DNA of 11,831 nt, taken from NCBI GenBank assembly GCA_032123495.1, contig JAQBFG010000033.1, positions 1 through 11,831 of the forward strand. The letters are read 5' to 3'. Under the pieces are notes generated by a model. It searched no databases. It saw nothing but the letters and a program-made list of their open reading frames with translations, and was not told where the DNA came from. Origin of the DNA: JAAERC01 sp032123495. Lineage in GTDB: Bacteria; Zixibacteria; MSB-5A5; GN15; PGXB01. A program made the translations under genes and the position numbers. Shown in pieces: positions 1 to 7,400 of this stretch; position 1 is the stretch's first letter; each line of letters starts with the position of its first letter.

Positions 1-520
1 CATGAATTTTGCACTTGGCGGAGGCGGGTTTTCCTCACGATTGATGCAGCAGGTTCGCACCGCCGCCGGTCTGGCATATTCGGTCGGCAGTTATTTTTTA
101 AATCGTCCATTGGGCGGAACACTGTTTGGATATTGCCTGACCAAGGCTGACCAATTATCACAGGCATATAATATGATGATGGCGATAATTACCGAGGTCA
201 AAGAAAACGGAATTACCAAAAATGAGATGGAACTGGCCAAAGAATCAATTATTAACGGCTATGTTTTCAGCTATGATACCCCTTCAGGTCTGGTTAATGC
301 CATAGCGATGCTGGAACTGGGCGGATTTCCATCAGATCAACTGCAAAAAGATCTGGAGCAGTATCAGGCAGTCACGTTGGAGAAATGCAACGAGGTCGCC
401 AAAAAATATCTCGATCTGAATAATATCGCATTGGTGATTGTCGGCAGCGAAAAAGAGTTTGATCTCCCGCTCGACAGTCTCGGCAGTCCTGTATTCAAAG
501 TCCCAATGGAGATAAAATAG
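1..520 (+). CDS. M16-family zinc peptidase-like protein, C-terminal part (5' end cut by window)
   Basis: This is the 3' part of a gene that enters from the left edge. The first 172 readable residues resemble the C-terminal domain of an M16 (pitrilysin / processing-peptidase-like) protein. The glycine-rich run GGGGFSSRL lies at residues 6-14 and R-T-A-A-G-L-A-Y at residues 19-26; in this family the conserved Arg and Tyr of that segment help hold the substrate across the clamshell from the zinc site. The Met at position 2 is unlikely to be the real start because the homology begins mid-domain. The HxxEH zinc motif of the N-terminal domain, if present, lies outside the window, so catalytic status cannot be judged: it could be an active M16B protease or the inactive partner of a pair. 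No export signal can be assessed. It converges on the minus-strand genes and is followed by a strong terminator. Confidence 0.87.
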   Translation, partial: MNFALGGGGFSSRLMQQVRTAAGLAYSVGSYFLNRPLGGTLFGYCLTKADQLSQAYNMMMAIITEVKENGITKNEMELAKESIINGYVFSYDTPSGLVNAIAMLELGGFPSDQLQKDLEQYQAVTLEKCNEVAKKYLDLNNIALVIVGSEKEFDLPLDSLGSPVFKVPMEIK

Positions 521-545
521 CAAATTAATTTTGCGCTAATAATAT

Positions 546-603
546 TCGTAGGGCAGGAGTCACCGACTCCTGCCTTTTTTAATTCGACGGTTTAAGCCTA
601 CGA
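546..603. repeat. Outer 7-bp inverted repeat enclosing the terminator palindrome
   Basis: TCGTAGG at 546-552 is the exact reverse complement of CCTACGA at 597-603, and the terminator hairpin lies between them (one G, 552, is shared with its left arm). The nested layout resembles a dispersed intergenic palindrome, but a 7-bp match over this distance can arise by chance and only one copy is present in the window. Confidence 0.3.
552..580 (+). terminator. Rho-independent terminator after the M16 gene
   Basis: A perfect 10-bp inverted repeat, GGCAGGAGTC (552-561) and GACTCCTGCC (565-574), with a 3-nt ACC loop, is followed at once by six T residues (575-580). It sits 31 nt after the M16 stop codon on the plus strand. 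On the minus strand the hairpin has no downstream T-run, so it should terminate mainly the plus-strand gene, although it may also slow transcripts arriving from the convergent EIIA-CBS gene. Confidence 0.85.
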
Positions 604-665
604 CCAGTTCTATGATATATTATTTTATGAAAGCGCAGAACTGTAAATCTGCAAAATAAATACAA

Positions 666-1574
666 CTATCCGCGGATGATCATGTTGACGATATCTTTGC
701 GCAACAAGATTCCGATCAGTCGGCCATCGTCGGCGACAACAAACACCCGCCGCAGGTCCTTAAAGATCATCAAAGCGGCCACCTCGACTATCTTGGTATC
801 CAAAGTGGTAAGCTCATGGTCGGTTTGGTAAAGCTGCGATACCTTGATTTTATCTTCCTGTTTGAGAAGTTCCTCAAACGGTTCGACCTCGGAGGCATAG
901 TTCAAATTATTTATCAGTGTCTTATAATCAGGCAGAGCCGCCTGAATCAGATCTTTATCGGTGATCTGCCCCAGAAGATTGTAATTTTCATCAACCACTG
1001 CCATTGCCGAAAGACTATGTTTAAACATCATATTAGCAACATGTTTTAGAGTATTATCGGGAGTTACCGTGGCAATATTACGGCGCATAATATCCTTAAC
1101 GGTGAGTTCTTTACCAACCTGAACTGCGCTCTGCCAGATAATATCGACAATATCGGCAGGGTTTTTTGCCAATCTGAGAAGATTCAAATTGGTCTCATTG
1201 CGGGCAAAGGTGGCCAAAGCCGAAAGTGTTTGCAGATACAACTTTGAAATCTGTGATGGGGTCAATAGGACAACAATAACCGATAAAGGAATGTTATCGG
1301 GAGTTCTTTCTCTTAGTCCGTTTTTGGAAACACCAAGAATAATAATCAGATCATCAACTTCATCGGTTCGTGCATGAGGAAAGGAGAACCCATGACCATA
1401 CGATGTATTTTCAATCTCTTCCCGCTCAAAAATCAGATCTCTTATTTTCAGGGCATTGATATCGGGACTATTCTGTTTTAACAAACTGAGAAGTTCGCTT
1501 ATAGCCGCTTCCTTGGTTTCAGCCTTGAGATTGGCGACAACATATTCTTCCTTGAGCATATTACCAAGCCGCAT
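666..1574 (-). CDS. PTS EIIA type-2 domain fused to a CBS-domain pair
   Basis: The 302-residue protein has two parts. Residues 1-150 look like a PTS EIIA type-2 (fructose/nitrogen-type) domain, with the expected phospho-acceptor His in GFSFPHART (His67). Residues 155-302 hold two CBS motifs, the first starting at LTVKDIMRRN and the second ending GRLIGILLRKDIVNMI; CBS pairs commonly bind adenine nucleotides. No EI, HPr, EIIB or EIIC gene is visible, so a regulatory rather than sugar-transport role is inferred. It is predicted to be cytoplasmic, with no membrane segment. The start at 1574 is supported by GGAGG at 1588-1592, 13 nt upstream and inside the end of the DUF502 gene; a second Met five codons in is possible but has a weaker site. 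It lies 8 nt after the DUF502 gene, so the two are probably co-transcribed. Confidence 0.85.
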   Translation of the reverse strand: MRLGNMLKEEYVVANLKAETKEAAISELLSLLKQNSPDINALKIRDLIFEREEIENTSYGHGFSFPHARTDEVDDLIIILGVSKNGLRERTPDNIPLSVIVVLLTPSQISKLYLQTLSALATFARNETNLNLLRLAKNPADIVDIIWQSAVQVGKELTVKDIMRRNIATVTPDNTLKHVANMMFKHSLSAMAVVDENYNLLGQITDKDLIQAALPDYKTLINNLNYASEVEPFEELLKQEDKIKVSQLYQTDHELTTLDTKIVEVAALMIFKDLRRVFVVADDGRLIGILLRKDIVNMIIRG

Positions 1575-1582
1575 CGTTTATA

Positions 1583-2227
1583 TCAAACCTCCATACTTGA
1601 TGGTTGAACTCTTTTCTTGATTGACGACGGCGCAACAATACCACCTGATACAAGAAGTTTCAAACCGGCTTCAATAGTAATATCAAGTGTGACCACATCT
1701 TTTCTCGGCGCAAAAATTACAAAACCTGAAACAGGTGTCGGAGTTGAGGGAACAAAGACGCCAACCAATTCAAGCTCGTCTTCTCCCCCATTAACAAATT
1801 TTATCTTTGAGGTCAAAAAACCGATTGCCCAGATTCCGCGCCGTGGATACTCAAACATCACTACTTCCTTAAAAGCCTCATTACTCGGATGTGCAAGAGC
1901 TTCAATTAACTTTTTCGCCGCCAGATAAAATATCCTAACAATCGGCAATTTTGTCAACAAATTATCGCCACGTTTATAAATCGAAGCGCCGACAATTGAA
2001 CGAACAAAAAAGCCGGTCAAAATAATTATTAGAATTGTAGTGATGATGCCGAGACCAGGAATTGAATAGCCAAGGAATTTGATAATGTATGGCGAAAGGA
2101 TGCCATCAAAAGTATCAAAAAGAAACCGAAGCACGACATAAGTTAATATCAATGGGACAACTACCAGCATCCCCGATAGAAACTGACGTCTTAAGACATC
2201 TTTTGCGATTTTGAAAATAGATTTCAT
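1583..2227 (-). CDS. DUF502 family membrane protein
   Basis: The 214-residue protein matches the pattern I know for DUF502. Two hydrophobic helices come early (about 16-38 and 55-78, the second in IPGLGIITTILIIILTGFFVRS). They are followed by the conserved segment with LPIVRIFYLAAKKL, then EYPRRGIWAIGFLTS (about 126-140), VFVPSTPTPVSGFVIFAPR (about 157-175), and SGGIVAP near the end. The length is typical for the family. The likely location is the inner membrane with the C-terminal domain on one face; no biochemical function is established for the family. It begins 103 nt after nuoN and is followed after 8 nt by the EIIA-CBS gene. The ATG has only a weak upstream AGG at about 8 nt. A candidate promoter lies just upstream, so it may be expressed apart from nuo as well as by read-through. 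Confidence 0.85.
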   Translation of the reverse strand: MKSIFKIAKDVLRRQFLSGMLVVVPLILTYVVLRFLFDTFDGILSPYIIKFLGYSIPGLGIITTILIIILTGFFVRSIVGASIYKRGDNLLTKLPIVRIFYLAAKKLIEALAHPSNEAFKEVVMFEYPRRGIWAIGFLTSKIKFVNGGEDELELVGVFVPSTPTPVSGFVIFAPRKDVVTLDITIEAGLKLLVSGGIVAPSSIKKRVQPSSMEV

Positions 2228-2244
2228 TTTTCTATACCTATCAT

Positions 2245-2274
2245 ATTATTCGGCCGATTAAGACAAATTATCAA
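2245..2274 (-). promoter_or_regulatory. Candidate sigma-70-type promoter for the DUF502 / EIIA-CBS pair
   Basis: On the minus strand TTGATA (2274-2269) and AATAAT (2250-2245) each match five of six consensus bases, with an 18-nt spacer. The start codon of the DUF502 gene is at 2227, leaving a short leader of roughly 10-20 nt. An 8-bp palindrome TCGGCCGA (2257-2250) overlaps the spacer and the first base of the -10 box and could be an operator. The surrounding gap is AT-rich, which makes chance matches to promoter boxes more likely. Confidence 0.35.
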
Positions 2275-2330
2275 GTGACACGGCAAACAAATTTGGATGA
2301 TAATAAGTATATAAATCAAAGAAATTATAT

Positions 2331-3809
2331 TTACGGTAAAGCAAACAGGGCTGCCGATTCCATTGCAAAATTCAGAATCGGTTCGGGATAGATACCAAAT
2401 AAAATCACACCAATTACTCCAAGCACGAGCACTAAACGGGCGGCGGGGTGAATGTTGATTTTCAGATCAGAATTGCCATCCGAAAAATACATCATTTTAA
2501 TAACATTGGCATAATAATAAAGAGCGACGACTGAGGTCAAAAGTCCGGTTATCACCAGCCAGGTATACCCGGCTTCAATACCTGCGGCAAAAACTATATA
2601 TTTGGCCGCAAACCCACCAAGCGGCGGAATACCGGTTAATGATAACAAAAATACTACCATACAGGCAGAAAGCGCCGGAGCTGATTTTGACAGTCCTTTA
2701 TAACTGCTGATACTGCTGGAACCGCTCTTATCTTCAAAAATGGTAGCGACAGCAAAAGCGCCCATATTGGCAAAAAGATACATAAACATATAAAATCCAA
2801 CCGAGGCGATACCAAGCTCTGAAACCGCAACCATACCTATCATCAGATAACCGATCTGGGCAATCGATGAATAAGCAAGCATTCTTTTTATATTATGTTG
2901 GCGTAGTGCCGTTATATTTCCCACAATCATCGCTGCTGCTGCCATCACGGCAACAATTATCCCCCAGTCAAGCGGTCTCATAACCGGATCGACAAAAGCA
3001 ATTAGACCGTGTACAAAAAGACGGGCAAAAGCAACCACACCGGCTGCCTTAGAGCCGACCGATAAAAATGCGGTAATTGGGGTTGGCGAGCCCTGATAAA
3101 CATCGGGTGCCCACATATGAAATGGAACCAGCGCCAATTTGAAGCTGATACCGGCAATTATCATCACGGTTGCCAGAATCAACCCGGGACCGATTTTCCC
3201 GGCAGATAAAAAGAGCAGCGAAAGATTTATCTTGATCATGGTCAGATCGGTCGTACCGGTAAAACCATATAAGAGCGATAAACCATAAAGTAGAACCGCC
3301 GATGAAAAAGCTCCAACAATCAGATACTTCATTCCGGCTTCGACCGAAGTCTTTTTATCTTTGTAAAAAGCGGCAAGAACAAACAATGGGATCGTGGTCA
3401 ACTCCAGACCAACATAAAGAGAAATCAGTTCATTGGACGATGAAAGAAACATCATTCCAACCGTCGAAAACAGAATCAATCCGTAATATTCGCCGCGGTG
3501 ATTTTTTATTTTATCCTTTGCAAGTCCAAACGATGAACCAACCGCCATAAAAGCCGAGCCGAGGAAAATCACTTTGAAAAACAACGACAAAATATCGGAG
3601 CTGAACATGCTATTGAAAGTATAACCGCCATGGAAGTTGTACAGCAAAACGGCGGTAATGGCAAGACCAGCCATAGTCAGATAACCAACCGAATCTGAGT
3701 TCCGTCTTTTGGAGCTGATATCAAAAACAATAACAACCAATGCCCATAAAAACAGGAACATCTCCGGAATAATCAGTTTCAGATTGTAATCAAACGTCAA
3801 CGTTTCCAT
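2331..3809 (-). CDS. nuoN: NADH-quinone oxidoreductase subunit N (antiporter-like)
   Basis: NuoN is one of three antiporter-like subunits of the complex I membrane arm and carries one proton channel. The 492-residue length is normal for the family. The key charged residues of the channel are all present: Glu136 in LYVGLELTTIP, Lys161 in AGMKYLIVGAFSS, Lys224 in GISFKLALVPFHMWAPDVYQG, Lys254 in SVGSKAAG, and Lys403 in GFAAKYIVF. The signature PFHMWAPDVYQGSPTP (about 229-244) and LAYSSIAQIGY (311-321) separate it from NuoL and NuoM. About 14 transmembrane helices are expected by family. The start at 3809 lies 4 nt after the nuoM stop and lacks a strong ribosome site, which suggests translational coupling to nuoM. 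It is the last nuo gene; I see no clear terminator in the 103 nt after it. Confidence 0.96.
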   Translation of the reverse strand: METLTFDYNLKLIIPEMFLFLWALVVIVFDISSKRRNSDSVGYLTMAGLAITAVLLYNFHGGYTFNSMFSSDILSLFFKVIFLGSAFMAVGSSFGLAKDKIKNHRGEYYGLILFSTVGMMFLSSSNELISLYVGLELTTIPLFVLAAFYKDKKTSVEAGMKYLIVGAFSSAVLLYGLSLLYGFTGTTDLTMIKINLSLLFLSAGKIGPGLILATVMIIAGISFKLALVPFHMWAPDVYQGSPTPITAFLSVGSKAAGVVAFARLFVHGLIAFVDPVMRPLDWGIIVAVMAAAAMIVGNITALRQHNIKRMLAYSSIAQIGYLMIGMVAVSELGIASVGFYMFMYLFANMGAFAVATIFEDKSGSSSISSYKGLSKSAPALSACMVVFLLSLTGIPPLGGFAAKYIVFAAGIEAGYTWLVITGLLTSVVALYYYANVIKMMYFSDGNSDLKINIHPAARLVLVLGVIGVILFGIYPEPILNFAMESAALFALP

Positions 3810-3813
3810 TATA

Positions 3814-5316
3814 TTACCGTGCCATCAATTGAACAAGATTCGTAATAGTCGCTTCCATTAAATCGGACAAAGGTGCCGGGAAAAATCCGATAGCGATTGT
3901 CAACAAAGCCAACGGGCTGACAATTATCAATTCCCTCGTATTTATTTCTGTTAAACCGCCCCATTTCTCTTTATTAAATTCGCCGAGGAACATCCGTTGC
4001 ACCATTCGCAGCATATATCCGGCGGTCAAAACAACGCCAAGCACCGCCAGAGCAGTAATCAACTGGAAGTGCGGGATACCGCTGGCAAAGGCACCGATAA
4101 AAACCATAAACTCGGAAACAAAACCGGACATACCTGGTAATCCAAGCGATGCCATCGAGAAAAGAACCATCAAACCGGTGTAGATCGGCAGTTTGGCACC
4201 GAGCCCGCCAAAAGCGGCGATCTCGCGAGTATGAGCCCGGTCATATAAAACACCGACCAAAAGGAAGAGTGCGCCGGTGATCAAACCATGACTGATCATC
4301 TGGAACATACAGCCGGTTATCGCGGTAACCGATGAAAAAGCACCGAGCGAGAGCATACAATAACCCATATGTGAAACCGATGAATAAGCCACCAGTTTTT
4401 TCAAATCTGTTTGTGCCATCGAAACCAAAGCGCCATAGATAATGCCGATCAAACCAAGAATTGCTATTGGTATCGCAAAATACCTCGTTGCCTCGGGAAG
4501 CATCGGCCATGAGATACGAAGCATACCATAAGTGCCCATCTTAAGTAGAACACCGGCAAGAATCACCGAAACAGCAGTTGGTGCCTGCACATGAGCGTCC
4601 GGTAACCAGGTATGGAACGGCCAGACCGGAACTTTGATGGCAAAAGCGATAAAGAAAAAGACAAAACAGAATAGCTGCAAACCGTGAGTTAAGAATCCGG
4701 GAGCGGTTTGAATAAGTTCCAGCATATTCAGCGTATGCGGATTAGATGTGAAATACAATACCAGTATCGCCACCAGCATAAAGATCGATCCAAACAATGT
4801 ATAGAGAAAGAACTTGATCGCGGCATACTCTTTTTGTGGTCCGCCCCAGATTCCGATTAAGAAATACATCGGGACCAGCATCACTTCCCAGAAAACATAA
4901 AACAGGAAGAAATCAAGAGCGCAGAACACACCCATCATACCTGTTTCAAGAAGCAGGAAAAAGATAAAATACTCTTTGACCCTAACCGCAATATTAAACG
5001 AAGCTACAATCGAAATAAATGAAAGCAATCCGGTCAAAAACAACATCGGGACCGAGATACCATCAACGCCGAGAAAATAATTTGCATTCAGTAATGAGAT
5101 CCAGCTTAACGGACCTTCCATATAATAGAAATCGGCTGTCTGCGAGAAATTAAAGAAATAGTCATAGGTCAGCCAGAACGAAAGAACCATCGGTACAAAT
5201 GAAAAGAAGGCGGAGGTCCATCGAATCAGTCCAAATTTATCCTTCGGTAGAAACAGTAGAAAAACTGCCCCGATAAGAGGAATAAATATCAAATAACTTA
5301 GAACTGGAAAATCCAT
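3814..5316 (-). CDS. nuoM: NADH-quinone oxidoreductase subunit M (antiporter-like)
   Basis: NuoM is the middle antiporter-like subunit of the membrane arm and pumps protons. The 500-residue protein is of family length. Functional residues visible are Glu144 in FYVFWEVMLVPMYFLIGIWGG, Lys228 in FAIKVPVWPFHTWLPDAHVQAP, Lys259 in LAGVLLKMGTYGMLR, His316 in YSSVSHMGYCML, and Glu402 in GMSGFVSEFMVF. These correspond to the E144, K234, K265 and E407 positions known from E. coli NuoM. The WPFHTWLPDAHVQAPT motif (232-247) is the standard M signature. The start at 5316 has a good AGGAG 8 nt upstream that overlaps the TAG stop of nuoL, so translation of the two genes is coupled. The stop is 4 nt before the nuoN start. 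Confidence 0.96.
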   Translation of the reverse strand: MDFPVLSYLIFIPLIGAVFLLFLPKDKFGLIRWTSAFFSFVPMVLSFWLTYDYFFNFSQTADFYYMEGPLSWISLLNANYFLGVDGISVPMLFLTGLLSFISIVASFNIAVRVKEYFIFFLLLETGMMGVFCALDFFLFYVFWEVMLVPMYFLIGIWGGPQKEYAAIKFFLYTLFGSIFMLVAILVLYFTSNPHTLNMLELIQTAPGFLTHGLQLFCFVFFFIAFAIKVPVWPFHTWLPDAHVQAPTAVSVILAGVLLKMGTYGMLRISWPMLPEATRYFAIPIAILGLIGIIYGALVSMAQTDLKKLVAYSSVSHMGYCMLSLGAFSSVTAITGCMFQMISHGLITGALFLLVGVLYDRAHTREIAAFGGLGAKLPIYTGLMVLFSMASLGLPGMSGFVSEFMVFIGAFASGIPHFQLITALAVLGVVLTAGYMLRMVQRMFLGEFNKEKWGGLTEINTRELIIVSPLALLTIAIGFFPAPLSDLMEATITNLVQLMAR

Positions 5317-5324
5317 ATTTTTAT

Positions 5325-5329
5325 CTCCT
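5325..5329 (-). promoter_or_regulatory. Ribosome binding site of nuoM
   Basis: AGGAG on the minus strand ends 8 nt before the nuoM ATG at 5316. Its first two bases are the last two of the TAG stop codon of nuoL (5330-5328), so ribosomes finishing nuoL stop on the nuoM site. It fixes the nuoM start. Confidence 0.7.
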
Positions 5330-5963
5330 AACCTTCTGGTCCGGTTTCAACATTCACCTCTTCCGGGCGATTCATTTTCATCAGGAAGCGGGCCAAAGCA
5401 ACCACAACCACACCGATGAAATAATACAAAAACCCTTCAGGGGTAACTCTATATATAATGACTCCGACAGCACTGGTGATTATCACCAGCGTGTAAAACT
5501 GTACTGAGCCGTTTTGAACATATTTAAACAGCCATGAAGCAGCCATACAGACTGTCCCGGCACCGTTGACGGCACCATCAATAATATATTTATCAAACAG
5601 CATCTTGGCGTCGGCCCACTTAATAGTAAACCAGCCGACAAAATTAACGAGACCATCGATAATATTGGCATCGGACCACCACATCATGCGGGTAAATGCC
5701 AGAATCGGCTTGATAATTACCTTGTCATAGATCTCATCGAAATAATATTTATTCAACAGTAAAGTATAAAGCGGTTTGAATTTTTCCATCATCGCATCGG
5801 CCGAAATTTTCTTTTTGAAATAGACTACATAGGCCAGAACGATTCCGCCGACTGCCACAATGGTTGAGACCAGCATGACAATATAATTGGGACCATGATG
5901 CTGCAGTTCGCCGGTATAACAAACGATGAGAAACCGTGCGACAGCCAGGGTAATCCGACCCAT
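5328..5963 (-). CDS. nuoL: NADH-quinone oxidoreductase subunit L, C-terminal part (frameshifted from the gene's 5' part)
   Basis: This open frame encodes the end of NuoL. The first 15 codons (5963 to 5919) lie out of frame with the upstream nuoL part and look like a shadow; meaningful NuoL sequence starts near Tyr16 (about 5918) with YTGELQHHGPNYIVMLVS. It then shows the features expected of the NuoL C-terminus: a hydrophobic helix (IVMLVSTIVAVGGIVLAYVVYF), the segment KPLYTLLLNKYYFDEIYDKVII, a long amphipathic stretch matching the lateral helix that runs along the membrane arm (about 80-145), and a final helix QFYTLVIITSAVGVIIY. An additional hydrophobic segment, FLYYFIGVVVVALARFLM, follows and then a short acidic tail. 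As an independent gene it would be meaningless: its Met1 has no convincing ribosome site. Joined to the upstream part it completes a protein of about 690 residues. Confidence 0.85.
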   Translation of the reverse strand: MGRITLAVARFLIVCYTGELQHHGPNYIVMLVSTIVAVGGIVLAYVVYFKKKISADAMMEKFKPLYTLLLNKYYFDEIYDKVIIKPILAFTRMMWWSDANIIDGLVNFVGWFTIKWADAKMLFDKYIIDGAVNGAGTVCMAASWLFKYVQNGSVQFYTLVIITSAVGVIIYRVTPEGFLYYFIGVVVVALARFLMKMNRPEEVNVETGPEG

Positions 5964-7399
5964 CCGGCACAGACCGATAAGAAAGCAAGAAACATCAATG
6001 GCACTGTCATTGTTTTCGGTGATTCGTGCGCGTGGTCAAACCGTTCCTGATTTCGCGGCTTACCGGTAAAGGTCAGGAAACAAAGACGGAACATATAAAA
6101 AGCGGTCATAAAAGCAATCAATAAAGTAAAGAACATAAAAACAGGATGTCCCAAAGTCGCCGCGACAATTTCATCTTTTGACCAGAAACCGGATAGCGGG
6201 AATATCCCGGCAATCGACAGCGAAGCAATAAAGAAAGTCAGCGATGTAATTTTCATCTTTTTGGAAAGCCCGCCCATCTCCTGGACATCGTTGGTATGGA
6301 CAGCATGAATCACCGAACCGGCACCAAGGAATAATAAAGCTTTAAAGAAAGCGTGGGTCATCAGATGGAAAGTTCCTGCGAAATAACCAACCGAATGTGA
6401 ATGCGGGTCATTGGCGACATCGAAACCATAGAGGCCAAGCGCCATTATCATATAACCAAGCTGACTGACCGTTGAATAAGCCAGCACTCGTTTAATATCG
6501 TTCTGTACTAATGCAATCGATGCGGCCATAAATGAAGTGATAAGACCGATCACAGCAACCGTCATCGCCGCTTCTGCTGAGCCGACAAAGAGAGTCATTG
6601 AACGGGCAACCAGATAGACACCGGCCGCGACCATCGTGGCCGCATGAATCAAGGCCGAAACCGGAGTCGGACCTTCCATAGCATCGGGAAGCCAGACATG
6701 AAGCGGGAACTGGGCCGATTTACCGACCGCCCCGCAGAATATAAATATCCCGATCATGGTTAAAACTCCGACAGGAACGGCACCATCGGCAACTTTGGCA
6801 AAAACTTCCTGATAATTCAGAGTCCCGGCGTAAGTCGCCAGAAGCAAAATACCAATTATAAAACCGAGATCACCAATACGGGTTGTGATAAAAGCTTTTT
6901 TACCGGCATTGGCGGCGGAATCTTTTTCAAACCAGAAACCGATCAACAAATAACTTGTTAATCCGACCAGTTCCCAGAAAACAAATATCAAAAAGAAGTT
7001 ATTAGCGAGAATCAATCCAAGCATCGAGAAAGTGAACAGCGATAGATATGAGAAATACCGGCTCCATCTGGGGTCACCGTGCATATAACCGAGTGAATAT
7101 ATCTGAACACAACTGGAGACAATAGTCACAACTAATAACATCACCGCTGTAAGTGGATCAATAAAGATACCGGTTTCAAGCGTTATTAGCGGATGTTCAA
7201 TAAACGGTACCGAGAGCTCAAACGGTACACCATGACGGCCGATAACGGCAATCATAACAAAGATCGAATGAACAACACCGGTTAAAATAGCGGCAATCGC
7301 GATACCGGAAGAAAGTTTCTCTTTCCAGCGCGTGGCGAAAATAATAATCACAAACGCGAGGAGCGGATAAATCGGTATTAAATAAGCGTTTTCCAGCAT
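5825..7399 (-). CDS. nuoL: NADH-quinone oxidoreductase subunit L, N-terminal and channel part (frameshifted)
   Basis: NuoL is the distal antiporter-like subunit of the membrane arm. Residues 1-494 of this frame (7399 to about 5918) are clear NuoL; the last 30 codons, to 5825, run in the wrong frame and end in an unrelated sequence (IPANCSIMVPIILS...). Channel residues are intact: Glu143 in FVFWELVGLTSYLLIGFW, Asp177 in TTRIGDLGF, Lys227 in CGAVGKSAQFPLHVWLPDAMEGPTPVSALIHAATMV, His252 in the same motif, and Lys408 in PLSGFWSKDEI. These match E144, D178, K229, H254 and K399 of E. coli NuoL. The start at 7399 is one base after the nuoK stop. The ribosome site is weak (GAAGTGG just upstream), so coupling to nuoK is likely. 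The remaining C-terminus is in the next frame, ending at 5328. Confidence 0.93.
   Translation of the reverse strand: MLENAYLIPIYPLLAFVIIIFATRWKEKLSSGIAIAAILTGVVHSIFVMIAVIGRHGVPFELSVPFIEHPLITLETGIFIDPLTAVMLLVVTIVSSCVQIYSLGYMHGDPRWSRYFSYLSLFTFSMLGLILANNFFLIFVFWELVGLTSYLLIGFWFEKDSAANAGKKAFITTRIGDLGFIIGILLLATYAGTLNYQEVFAKVADGAVPVGVLTMIGIFIFCGAVGKSAQFPLHVWLPDAMEGPTPVSALIHAATMVAAGVYLVARSMTLFVGSAEAAMTVAVIGLITSFMAASIALVQNDIKRVLAYSTVSQLGYMIMALGLYGFDVANDPHSHSVGYFAGTFHLMTHAFFKALLFLGAGSVIHAVHTNDVQEMGGLSKKMKITSLTFFIASLSIAGIFPLSGFWSKDEIVAATLGHPVFMFFTLLIAFMTAFYMFRLCFLTFTGKPRNQERFDHAHESPKTMTVPLMFLAFLSVCAGWVGLPWLSHGFSSFVIPANCSIMVPIILSCWSQPLWQSAESFWPM
5915..5923 (-). other. Frame break inside nuoL (one base apparently missing)
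   Basis: Reading the minus strand, the upstream frame runs TTT-GTT-ATA-CCG (Phe493, Val494, then nonsense), while the downstream frame reads TAT-ACC-GGC-GAA (Tyr-Thr-Gly-Glu). Adding a single T within GTT at 5918-5920, giving GTT-TAT-ACC, joins them as SSFV-YTGELQHHGPN, which fits NuoL. No heptanucleotide of the usual X-XXY-YYZ slippery form sits at the junction, so programmed -1 frameshifting is not supported. An assembly or sequencing error, or a real mutation, is more likely. Confidence 0.8.
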
Positions 7400-7400
7400 C

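Noticed and set aside
633..655. Weak hairpin (GCAGA/TCTGC, 8-nt loop) just after the EIIA-CBS stop on the minus strand
   Set aside because: The stem is only 5 bp with no T-run after it, so it is not a supportable terminator.
2228..2330. Terminator or small RNA in the gap between nuoN and the DUF502 gene
   Set aside because: The gap is AT-rich with no stem followed by a T-run on the minus strand; only the promoter-like boxes could be supported.
4241..4510. Open frames on either strand inside nuoM, nuoL, nuoH, nuoI, nuoC, DUF502 and EIIA-CBS
   Set aside because: All lie within well-conserved coding regions in other frames, have no ribosome site of note and no recognisable protein features.
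5900..5930. Programmed -1 ribosomal frameshifting in nuoL
   Set aside because: The shift direction would be right, but the junction TTT-GTT-ATA does not form a slippery heptamer, no upstream ribosome-site-like stimulator was seen, and nuoL is not known to be recoded.
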